Below are positions 1 to 4,884 of a stretch of 5,006 bases of DNA, one piece after another; the first letter of the stretch is position 1; every line of letters starts with the position of its first letter. The DNA is taken from NCBI GenBank assembly GCA_017646305.1, contig JAGCMR010000086.1, forward strand, positions 1-5,006. The letters are read 5' to 3'. Source of the stretch: Spirochaetaceae bacterium. GTDB taxonomy: Bacteria; Spirochaetota; Spirochaetia; Treponematales; Treponemataceae. Below the pieces are notes generated by a model. That model was not told where the DNA came from. It did no database searches and saw only the letters and a program-made list of their open reading frames with translations. The position numbers and the translations under genes are program-made.

Positions 1-816
1 GATATTCATGGTTTGCTGGAATACGTGAGCCATCATGCCTTCCGTCATGGAAAGCACATCGTCTCGAGACACAAAGCTCATTTCCATATCAATCTGGGTG
101 AACTCAGGCTGGCGGTCGCCACGAGCATCCTCGTCACGATAGCAGCGAGCAATCTGGAAATAGCGGTCAAAGCCAGACACCATCAAAAGCTGCTTGTACA
201 GCTGGGGAGACTGGGGCAATGCGTAGAACTTACCGGGATAGAGACGAGAGGGAACAAGATAGTCTCGAGCTCCTTCTGGAGTAGACTTAATGAAGGTAGG
301 AGTTTCCAGCTCGTAAAAGCCCTGTCCGTCCAAATAGTTGCGAACTGCCATAGTTACCTTGTGGCGCAGGGCCAAGTGATGCTGCATGGAAGCAGTTCTC
401 AAATCAAGGTAGCGATACTTAAGGCGCAAATCCTCGTTGGGGATTACTGGAGTTCCGTCCTTGTTTACCTCATCAATCATAAAGGGTAGGACTTCACTCT
501 TGGAAAGCACCAAGATTTCCTTGGCTACAACCTCTACCTCACCAGTGGGCATTTCTGGGTTAATCATGGAATCAGGGCGGCCACGAACAATTCCTTCCAC
601 AGCCAAGCAATATTCCATCTTTAAGTCCAAGGCCAAGTCCACCAAGTGGGCTGGGGAGTCAGAATCCACCACCACCTGGGTCAAGCCGTGACGATCTCGC
701 AGGTTAATAAAAGAGATACCACCGTGGTCACGCTTACGGTGAATCCATCCATTCAATATAACTGTCTTACCAACGTCAGCCTTGCGCAAGTCGCCACAGG
801 TGACGGTTCTTTTCAT
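1..816 (-). CDS. aspS: Aspartyl-tRNA synthetase, N-terminal 272 codons (3' part beyond window edge)
   Basis: Class II aminoacyl-tRNA synthetase that charges tRNA with aspartate in the cytoplasm. The frame reads from an ATG at 816-814 and runs off the left edge. An OB-fold anticodon-binding domain covers about residues 1-105 and contains [11 protein letters not shown] (23-33) and INLRD (37-41). The catalytic core then begins: RYLDLR (136-141), motif 1 around [19 protein letters not shown] (173-191), the substrate-loop sequence [11 protein letters not shown] (202-212), and motif 2 [20 protein letters not shown] (224-243). These are hallmark bacterial AspRS sequences. The full bacterial protein is usually about 590 residues, so roughly half is here; motif 3 and the GAD insertion domain are largely missing. 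The ribosome site is weak (GTGGA a few bases before the ATG), but the N-terminus MKRTVTCG fits the family. Residue 31 is His where E. coli has Leu30, which bears on tRNA specificity. Sampled stretches are about 52% G+C, richer than the neighbours. Confidence 0.97.
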   Translation of the reverse strand, partial: MKRTVTCGDLRKADVGKTVILNGWIHRKRDHGGISFINLRDRHGLTQVVVDSDSPAHLVDLALDLKMEYCLAVEGIVRGRPDSMINPEMPTGEVEVVAKEILVLSKSEVLPFMIDEVNKDGTPVIPNEDLRLKYRYLDLRTASMQHHLALRHKVTMAVRNYLDGQGFYELETPTFIKSTPEGARDYLVPSRLYPGKFYALPQSPQLYKQLLMVSGFDRYFQIARCYRDEDARGDRQPEFTQIDMEMSFVSRDDVLSMTEGMMAHVFQQTMNI

Positions 817-832
817 GTTTTCCACGGGATGG

Positions 833-861
833 AGTATAGCATAGAGGAGTAAAATATTAAA
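833..861 (-). promoter_or_regulatory. Probable aspS promoter (extended -10)
   Basis: On the minus strand TATACT (838-833) is preceded by TG plus one base (TGCTATACT), an extended -10. It has a poor -35 candidate, TTTAAT (861-856), 17 bases upstream. The start of transcription would fall near 826, giving a leader of about 10 bases before the ATG at 816. The hairpin element at 864-959 begins directly upstream of the -35 candidate, so it probably marks the upstream limit of the promoter. The extended -10 may compensate for the weak -35. Sequence-based prediction only. Confidence 0.5.
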
Positions 862-863
862 GT

Positions 864-959
864 GGTGGCTGGGATGGCGGGAGAACCCACCGCCGCCTTA
901 CACTTCGCTACGCTCAGAGGGCGGCGTCGGTAGGTGCCCCTCCCGCCATCCCAGCCACC
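864..959. repeat. Long imperfect hairpin element A
   Basis: Two perfect 19-base inverted arms, GGTGGCTGGGATGGCGGGA at 864-882 and its complement at 941-959, bound the element. Inside, ACCCACCG (885-892) pairs with CGGTAGGT (928-935) with one mismatch, and CCGCC (893-897) pairs with GGCGG (920-924). A terminal loop region contains CTTCGCTACGCTCAG (903-917). The whole 96 bases can therefore fold into one long stem. No T-run follows either arm (TTTATTC after 960 is only weakly T-rich), so it is not a textbook terminator. It resembles a REP or MITE-like palindromic intergenic repeat. No transposase or clear target-site duplication was seen. Confidence 0.85.
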
Positions 960-1056
960 GTTTATTCTTTTATTCATCGGGCTATACTGCTGAATCGATA
1001 ACTGGTTCTAGAGGTTGGTTGTAGGGGCTAGTACACAAGCATTTTCTCCCAGGGTT

Positions 1057-1078
1057 CTTAGGGGCAGGCGCCCCTAAG
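1057..1078. repeat. Short perfect hairpin (9-bp stem, 4-base loop)
   Basis: CTTAGGGGC (1057-1065) and GCGCCCCTAAG (complementary part 1070-1078) form a perfect 9-bp stem closed by the loop AGGC. The outer CCCAG (1048-1052) can also pair with CTGGG (1084-1088) across small internal loops. There is no T-tract on either strand, so a rho-independent terminator is unlikely. It sits 24 bases left of element B and shares its TTAGGGG stem base, which suggests the two belong to one composite repeat. Confidence 0.8.
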
Positions 1079-1101
1079 CGGTGCTGGGGAAGGTGGGGGT
1101 A

Positions 1102-1150
1102 TTAGGGGGAGAACCCACCGCTGACCAGTAGAGGGGGTTCCTCCCCCTAA
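1102..1150. repeat. Imperfect hairpin element B
   Basis: TTAGGGGGAG (1102-1111) pairs with CTCCCCCTAA (1141-1150). The stem continues with AACCC (1112-1116) against GGGTT (1135-1139) after a single bulged C at 1140, giving a 15-bp stem and an 18-base loop (1117-1134). Bases 1107-1121, GGGAGAACCCACCGC, are identical to 879-893 inside element A, so the two hairpins are related. No T-run flanks it on either strand. It lies about 100 bases upstream of the binding-protein promoter. Confidence 0.8.
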
Positions 1151-1247
1151 AGAAACAGCTACAAAAGATTTTGGAGTTTTTCTCTTGGATTAAAAGAAAA
1201 AAAGATACTGGAAATACTTGATTTCTTCTATTTAAAAAAATGCGTGG

Positions 1248-1253
1248 TATAAT
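1248..1253 (+). promoter_or_regulatory. Perfect -10 box for the binding-protein gene
   Basis: TATAAT is a perfect sigma70-type -10. Transcription would start near 1260 and leave a leader of about 24 bases. The -35 is unclear: the 16-18 base window upstream offers only TTCTAT (1226-1231), while the better TTGATT (1218-1223) is 24 bases away, too far for normal spacing. The A/T tracts just upstream (1231-1240) could act as an UP-like or bending element, or an activator may be needed. Confidence 0.6.
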
Positions 1254-1272
1254 AGAGGGGGAGAGAGAAAAT

Positions 1273-1277
1273 GGGAG
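1273..1277 (+). promoter_or_regulatory. Ribosome binding site for the binding-protein gene
   Basis: GGGAG ends six bases before the ATG at 1284, which is ideal spacing and fixes this start. A second purine-rich run, GGGGGAGAGAG (1257-1267), lies further upstream and is probably too distant to be the main site. Confidence 0.75.
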
Positions 1278-1283
1278 AACCAT

Positions 1284-2306
1284 ATGAAAAAATTTTGTGG
1301 TTTTGTTGTATTTATTCTGTTAGGAACAATATGTCTTGCAGGTGGAAATAAGAGTACCATTAATCTGGAGGCCTGGCCTACAGAGCCCCTTACAGTAACT
1401 TGTCCTTGGGCCATCAACGGTGTGGTGGATATTATAAACCGAGCCTTGGCAAATTATGGTGAAGAGGTTTTTGGACAACAAATTATTGCTACAAATGATT
1501 TTATTCGTGATGGAGCCGTTTCTATTTCTGACGAGTTTCTATTAAACATGTCTTCAATGCTGGGAGACGGTGGCAATATTGCCCTCACCAACTATCTTAA
1601 AAACAAGCCTAACGCACCCAATCTCATTATTGGCAGTGAAAATGCCTTCGCAGTCACACCAAACTTGCGAGATATAAAGGAGCAAAACTTTAGCTATAAT
1701 GATTTTGAACCAATTATTAATTTATGTTCAGCTATCTTCGTTATGACAGCCGATGCAGAATTAAACATCACCGACTTGGAAGGACTTAAAGCCTATGGCA
1801 GGGGAAAAACCTTATTAGTGGCTGTAGGTGGTACAACAAGTATCGAAAGTTTTATGGTTCGAAAGCTTTTTTCTGAGCTCGGTTTAAGCATGAAGGTGGT
1901 TACTTTCAATGGAGCAAATCTTGCCTTGGAGGCTCTCATCAATAAAGAAGTCCATCTTGCCATTTCTCATCAATCTCAAGCAAAAGCAGGAGTACAAGAA
2001 GGCATCATCACTCCAGTAGTCCTTTTTGACGAAAAAGGCTCTGATGAAGGAGTTTTTGCAGGGACAAAGGGTGTTGGTGAGTATGGCTATACTGCATATT
2101 GCAAAAACAGAAGCTTTCTTATGGCACGGAAGGGAACAGATCCTGCTATCATAAAAAAGATTTACGAAGGTTATAAAACAATTCTTGAAAAAGAAGAAAT
2201 AAAAGACTTGTTCAATAACATGATGCTGGAAATTGACCCCCTTGATTCAGCTGCCATAAATCAACACATTTCTCAGGTACGAGCTATGGTAAAGGCAAAT
2301 CTTTAA
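1284..2306 (+). CDS. TctC/Bug-family periplasmic solute-binding protein (orphan)
   Basis: A 340-residue exported binding protein of the tripartite tricarboxylate transporter type, the family that delivers carboxylates and related small ligands to TctA/TctB membrane partners. Residues 1-19 form a Sec signal peptide: MKK, a hydrophobic core FVVFILLG, then CLA before GG. Cys17 lacks a canonical lipobox (TI before the Cys), so signal peptidase I cleavage after Ala19 is preferred, although a relaxed spirochaetal lipobox is possible. The mature part follows the family order: WPTEPLTVTCPW (31-42), a first-domain helix with Asp49, GDGGNIA (94-100), a hinge region at FEPIINLCSAIFVM (141-154), VGGTTSIE (181-188), then a GxNLALEALINKEVHLAISH stretch near 210-229. 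Relative to typical members there seem to be about 22 extra residues at 72-93. No tctA or tctB follows. The ligand is unknown. The gene is richer in A+T than aspS (27-37% G+C in sampled lines). Confidence 0.85.
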   Translation: MKKFCGFVVFILLGTICLAGGNKSTINLEAWPTEPLTVTCPWAINGVVDIINRALANYGEEVFGQQIIATNDFIRDGAVSISDEFLLNMSSMLGDGGNIALTNYLKNKPNAPNLIIGSENAFAVTPNLRDIKEQNFSYNDFEPIINLCSAIFVMTADAELNITDLEGLKAYGRGKTLLVAVGGTTSIESFMVRKLFSELGLSMKVVTFNGANLALEALINKEVHLAISHQSQAKAGVQEGIITPVVLFDEKGSDEGVFAGTKGVGEYGYTAYCKNRSFLMARKGTDPAIIKKIYEGYKTILEKEEIKDLFNNMMLEIDPLDSAAINQHISQVRAMVKANL

Positions 2307-2344
2307 CTTACAAGTTTTAGGGATTTTTTTCCGATATTCCATAC

Positions 2345-3322
2345 ATGAACCAAGATTTTATGCTTCAGCATTCTCCCAAAAGCTTCTCCCAAACATTCCA
2401 AGAATTAGGTTTGAAAAAAGTTATATCTGCTCGCTCTGTGCTAGGAGGAGACATCAATCATGCCTACAAGCTGGAAGTGGAATCACAATCTGGTCAACAA
2501 TTAGCTATCTTTATGAAGGCAAATTCCCGAAAAAATGCAGATTTTTTCCGCACTGAGGTGGAAGGCTTAAAGGCAATTTCCTCCTTGGGAATCCTAAAAA
2601 CTCCACAGGTTTTGGCCTGGGGCATAGATGAAGGAAATGACAATCCCTTGCGGGGGCCCTGTTCTTTTTTATTGCTGGAATTTCTTCCTCCCACAGAAAA
2701 AGCCTCAAATTACTGGGAGACCTTTGGTCAAAAACTTGCAGAATTCCACTGTGCAGATTGCAGCTATCTCATTCCCCAAGCTGGAGACTCTTCCTCAGCG
2801 GAGGAGGATTCCAAGACAAAGACATTTGGCTTTGTCCTTGATAATTATATTGGAGCCACACCACAAAAAAATCAACCAAAGGATTCTTGGGTAGAATTTT
2901 TCCGAGAATGTAGACTGGCTCCCCAATTTCAGTGGGCAGAAAAGTATTTTTCTGTAAAGCAGCGGGATATGAATGAAAAATTCCTTTCCCGCCTAGAAGA
3001 ATTACTCCCAGAGCCAGAAAAAACTTCCTTGCTCCACGGAGATTTATGGGGAGGCAATGTATACACTGGAAGGGATGGACACGGTTGGCTCATTGATCCA
3101 GCAGCCTATTGTGGTCATTGGGAAGCAGACTTGGCTATGACACGGCTTTTTGGTGGCTTTCCGCGCAAATTTTATGAAAGCTATCATCAGGTGAATCCCA
3201 TTCCCAAGGATTTTTCTCGCCGCCTAGATATATATAACCTTTACCATCTGCTAAATCACTTAAATTTATTTGGAATAGGTTACTTGAATCAGGTGCTAGA
3301 TATTGTGGCAGCCTTTAGTTAA
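2345..3322 (+). CDS. Fructosamine kinase family protein (FN3K / YniA-like)
   Basis: A 325-residue kinase-fold protein. Family members phosphorylate the sugar of fructosamines or ribulosamines on proteins or small amines, making the adduct unstable and so reversing glycation in the cytoplasm. Visible motifs: GGDINHAY (34-41), the ATP-binding lysine in FMKAN (Lys58), glutamates in RTEVEGL (69-75), hinge LLLEFL (109-114), FGFVLDNYIGATPQKN (161-176), catalytic loop HGDLWGGN (231-238, Asp233), metal-binding Asp251 in DPAAYCGHWEADLAM (251-265), and LFGGF (268-272). The C-terminal NLYHLLNHLNLFG (298-310) is also typical. All key residues are intact, so it should be active. At 325 residues it exceeds the usual 285-300; the extra length is a Ser/Asp/Glu-rich insert around 144-158 and a longer N-terminus. 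The ATG at 2345 has no ribosome site; ATG 2360 (Met6) is an alternative. It starts 38 bases after the binding-protein gene, so co-transcription is plausible. Its 3' end overlaps the chemoreceptor gene by 8 bases. Confidence 0.92.
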   Translation: MNQDFMLQHSPKSFSQTFQELGLKKVISARSVLGGDINHAYKLEVESQSGQQLAIFMKANSRKNADFFRTEVEGLKAISSLGILKTPQVLAWGIDEGNDNPLRGPCSFLLLEFLPPTEKASNYWETFGQKLAEFHCADCSYLIPQAGDSSSAEEDSKTKTFGFVLDNYIGATPQKNQPKDSWVEFFRECRLAPQFQWAEKYFSVKQRDMNEKFLSRLEELLPEPEKTSLLHGDLWGGNVYTGRDGHGWLIDPAAYCGHWEADLAMTRLFGGFPRKFYESYHQVNPIPKDFSRRLDIYNLYHLLNHLNLFGIGYLNQVLDIVAAFS

Positions 3323-4712
3323 GCTTGAATTTTGCCAGTAGATTATCGAGACGCAGGGTTGAAATACGGGCAAGCTCTACTTGTTTTTCCACCGTTTTAT
3401 CGTTGGAATCAATTTCCTGAACACTCATATCCATACGATCCATGCTAGAAGCAACATTGGTGGCGATGGCATCAAAATTATGGGAAGATTTTTGTAAATT
3501 CACCATATCCTTATTGATTTCTGCAGAGGTTTGTTGTAGCTGAAAGCTACTATTGTTAATATCCTGTAAGGAAGAAAGCACTTGCTTTGAGGTTATCTGC
3601 TGTTCTTCCATAGCATTGGAAACTTCCTGCACAAGAGTATTGGTACTGGCAACCTTTTCAGTAATCTCAACAAAGCCATCTTGGGACTTTTCTGAAGTTT
3701 CTACAACCTTTTGAATCATTCTTGTAATATCCTTCAGTTCAGCAGAAATAGCCTTGGATTGTTCCGCTGCATCCTCTGCCAGCTTTCGGATTTCATCAGC
3801 AACAACGGAAAATCCCTTTCCAGCCTCTCCTGCATGAGCTGCTTCAATGGCGGCATTCATAGCCAAAAGGTTTGTTTGGTCAGCAATCTGGGCAATAACC
3901 TCGTTAGCCTCTGCCAAATGCTGAGACTGTCTTGCCATATTATCTACCTGCTGAGAAACTTCATCCTGACGTCCACGCCCTGTTTCTGTAATAGATGTTA
4001 ATTGCTGAAATTCCCGATTCATTTTTTTGATGGAATTGAATACAGAAGAAATATTTCCCACCATTTCTTCAATGGCAGAAGATGATTCTAGCAAACCTGT
4101 TGTTTGTTGGTTAATAAGAGTATCCAATCCACCAATCTTTGTAACACTATTACCAATGATCTCTACCACAGACTGCAATGCATGATTCTGATTTTCAACC
4201 TGCCGATTTACATTGGAAATATTCATAGAAATATGAGCCGCTGCATTGGAGGCATCCTGACTAGAGGAAGTAAGGGTTTGAGAAATATTTGAAAGGACAT
4301 CGCTGGAATGTTTTACATCCATCAATATATTCTGCTGAGTATCAATAAACTGATTTACATAGCTACAAAGCTGACTTATCTCATCCTTACTTTTAACTTC
4401 TACTCGGTAGGTAAGATCTGCAAGCCCTTCACTACCCTGCAATTTTTTGAAGGCCACAATGGCTTTATTGATTGGAAGCAAAATATAGGTTTGCAAAATT
4501 ATAATAGATGTAACTCCCACCAATCCCAAAACAAAAATGGTAGAACCAAGAGACAAAAAAATCACCTTGGGGGCAACACCATCTCCAAGATTCATAGCAT
4601 TAAGCTGATTGAATAGGAAAAAAGACAAGCCAATAATGCTACTTCCAATAACGATACAAACGGAAAAAATAATTTTAAAAAGAATTTTATGACGAATCTC
4701 TGATCCCTTCAC
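3315..4712 (-). CDS. Methyl-accepting chemotaxis protein with almost no periplasmic domain
   Basis: A membrane chemoreceptor that controls the CheA kinase through CheW. I place the start at GTG 4712-4710 (465 residues) because GAGGTG lies just upstream; an in-frame TTG at 4727 (470 residues) has no ribosome site. Numbered from the GTG: transmembrane helix 1 at about 11-34, a loop of only about 15 residues (NQLNAMNLGDGVAPK, 35-49), transmembrane helix 2 at 50-78, HAMP domain about 79-131 starting LLPINKA, then a long coiled coil rich in Gln, Ser and Asn. The conserved hairpin tip IADQTNLLAMNAAIEAAHAG (276-295), continued by EAGKGFSVVADEIRKLAEDA (296-315), matches the universal MCP signature. 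The C-terminus ends LLAKFKLN with no CheR-tethering pentapeptide. With no ligand-binding domain outside the membrane, it probably senses through the membrane, HAMP or cytoplasm, or through a partner. It converges on the kinase gene and diverges from the peroxiredoxin gene. Confidence 0.95.
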   Translation of the reverse strand: MKGSEIRHKILFKIIFSVCIVIGSSIIGLSFFLFNQLNAMNLGDGVAPKVIFLSLGSTIFVLGLVGVTSIIILQTYILLPINKAIVAFKKLQGSEGLADLTYRVEVKSKDEISQLCSYVNQFIDTQQNILMDVKHSSDVLSNISQTLTSSSQDASNAAAHISMNISNVNRQVENQNHALQSVVEIIGNSVTKIGGLDTLINQQTTGLLESSSAIEEMVGNISSVFNSIKKMNREFQQLTSITETGRGRQDEVSQQVDNMARQSQHLAEANEVIAQIADQTNLLAMNAAIEAAHAGEAGKGFSVVADEIRKLAEDAAEQSKAISAELKDITRMIQKVVETSEKSQDGFVEITEKVASTNTLVQEVSNAMEEQQITSKQVLSSLQDINNSSFQLQQTSAEINKDMVNLQKSSHNFDAIATNVASSMDRMDMSVQEIDSNDKTVEKQVELARISTLRLDNLLAKFKLN

Positions 4713-4716
4713 CCTA

Positions 4717-4722
4717 CACCTC
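4717..4722 (-). promoter_or_regulatory. Ribosome binding site deciding the chemoreceptor start
   Basis: GAGGTG on the minus strand has its GAGG core six bases before GTG 4712. The upstream in-frame TTG at 4727 is preceded by ATAACAAAAT with no purine-rich site, so the GTG is the better start and the protein is 465 rather than 470 residues. Confidence 0.7.
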
Positions 4723-4768
4723 GTCAAATTTTGTTATCTATATTATAAAATAGAAAGTGGATATATTT

Positions 4769-4798
4769 ATTGTAGATTAGTACAATTATGTAAGTCAA
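4769..4798 (-). promoter_or_regulatory. Probable chemoreceptor promoter
   Basis: On the minus strand TTGACT (4798-4793) and TACAAT (4774-4769) are separated by 18 bases, each matching sigma70 consensus at five of six positions. The leader would be about 50 bases. A second -10, a perfect TATAAT (4747-4742), lies closer to the gene but lacks a -35. No sigma28 (motility) promoter pattern was seen, so the gene may be expressed with housekeeping genes. The -35 box sits inside the spacer of the dyad at 4783-4807. Confidence 0.55.
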
Positions 4799-4807
4799 GC
4801 ATAATTG
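4783..4807. promoter_or_regulatory. Perfect 8-bp dyad in the divergent promoter region (candidate operator)
   Basis: CAATTATG (4783-4790) and CATAATTG (4800-4807) are exact inverted copies separated by nine bases, so arm centres are 17 bases apart. The spacer contains the -35 box of the chemoreceptor promoter, and the right arm ends nine bases before the -35 of the peroxiredoxin promoter. That placement suits a dimeric regulator acting on one or both genes. AT-rich composition raises the chance of coincidental dyads, so this is a candidate only. Confidence 0.4.
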
Positions 4808-4816
4808 CTCTGATTC

Positions 4817-4845
4817 TTGACAAATAGATACTCCTTCTATACCAT
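4817..4845 (+). promoter_or_regulatory. Probable peroxiredoxin promoter
   Basis: A perfect -35, TTGACA (4817-4822), is followed after exactly 17 bases by TACCAT (4840-4845), a four-of-six -10. Transcription should start near 4852, giving a leader of about 33 bases before ATG 4885. The strong -35 with ideal spacing suggests solid basal expression, possibly held down by a repressor at the palindrome at 4850-4867. Confidence 0.6.
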
Positions 4846-4849
4846 TCGG

Positions 4850-4867
4850 AATAAAATCAATTTTATT
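4850..4867. promoter_or_regulatory. 18-base palindrome at the peroxiredoxin transcription start (candidate operator)
   Basis: AATAAAAT (4850-4857) and ATTTTATT (4860-4867) are perfect inverted copies with a two-base centre (CA). It begins four bases after the -10 box, where a repressor would block transcription. The size and AT-richness recall Fur/PerR-type boxes, but it does not match the B. subtilis PerR consensus closely. A hairpin with a two-base loop is sterically poor, so a DNA-level operator is more likely than an RNA structure. The low sequence complexity is a caveat. Confidence 0.35.
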
Positions 4868-4874
4868 TAATTTT

Positions 4875-4880
4875 GGAGGA
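4875..4880 (+). promoter_or_regulatory. Strong ribosome binding site of the peroxiredoxin gene
   Basis: GGAGGA is a near-perfect Shine-Dalgarno sequence followed by AAAA and the ATG at 4885. It is the strongest ribosome site in the window and fixes this start, suggesting efficient translation. Confidence 0.85.
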
Positions 4881-4884
4881 AAAA

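Larger units (their letters stand above)
817..1283. other. 467-base gene-free block between divergent aspS and the binding-protein gene
   Basis: This block separates two divergent genes and holds no credible coding frame. It contains the aspS promoter at its left end and three G+C-rich hairpins (864-959, 1057-1078, 1102-1150). An AT-rich tract from about 1151 leads into the promoter and ribosome site of the binding-protein gene. Bases 960-1056 hold nothing I can name; a lone TATACT at 983-988 lacks a good -35. Short open frames on the minus strand here (for example 1074-1283) run through the hairpins and have low-complexity, Ser/Phe/Pro-rich translations with no family resemblance. Confidence 0.8.

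Noticed and set aside
13..852. Three overlapping plus-strand open frames
   Set aside because: They lie antisense to aspS, whose minus-strand translation shows continuous AspRS motifs; their own translations resemble no family.
864..959. Element A as an insertion sequence or MITE with target duplication
   Set aside because: No transposase, and no clear direct repeat flanking the arms could be identified.
983..988. Plus-strand TATACT as an additional promoter
   Set aside because: No acceptable -35 at 15-19 bases and no gene for 300 bases downstream.
1273..1281. Ribosome-site region GGGAGAACC matches the first nine bases of the hairpin 15-mer
   Set aside because: Nine purine-rich bases could match by chance, there is no hairpin here, and the function as a ribosome site explains it.
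1074..1417. Minus-strand open frames covering the hairpins and the signal-peptide region of the binding-protein gene
   Set aside because: Low-complexity translation, no ribosome site, overlap with palindromes and with a well-supported gene on the other strand.
2307..2330. Possible terminator (AACTTACAAGTT followed by GGGATTTTTTT) after the binding-protein gene
   Set aside because: The stem is at most five A/T-rich pairs with a two-base loop, and the T-run is separated from it; too weak to call.
3322..3376. Inverted AGCTTG/CAAGCT near the convergent gene ends
   Set aside because: Six-base arms 43 bases apart with no T-tract; not a terminator.
3711..4616. Plus-strand open frames within the chemoreceptor gene
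   Set aside because: Shadows of the minus-strand MCP, which has an intact HAMP domain and signalling tip.
4725..4727. TTG as the chemoreceptor start (470 residues)
   Set aside because: No ribosome site precedes it, while GTG 4712 has GAGGTG at good spacing.
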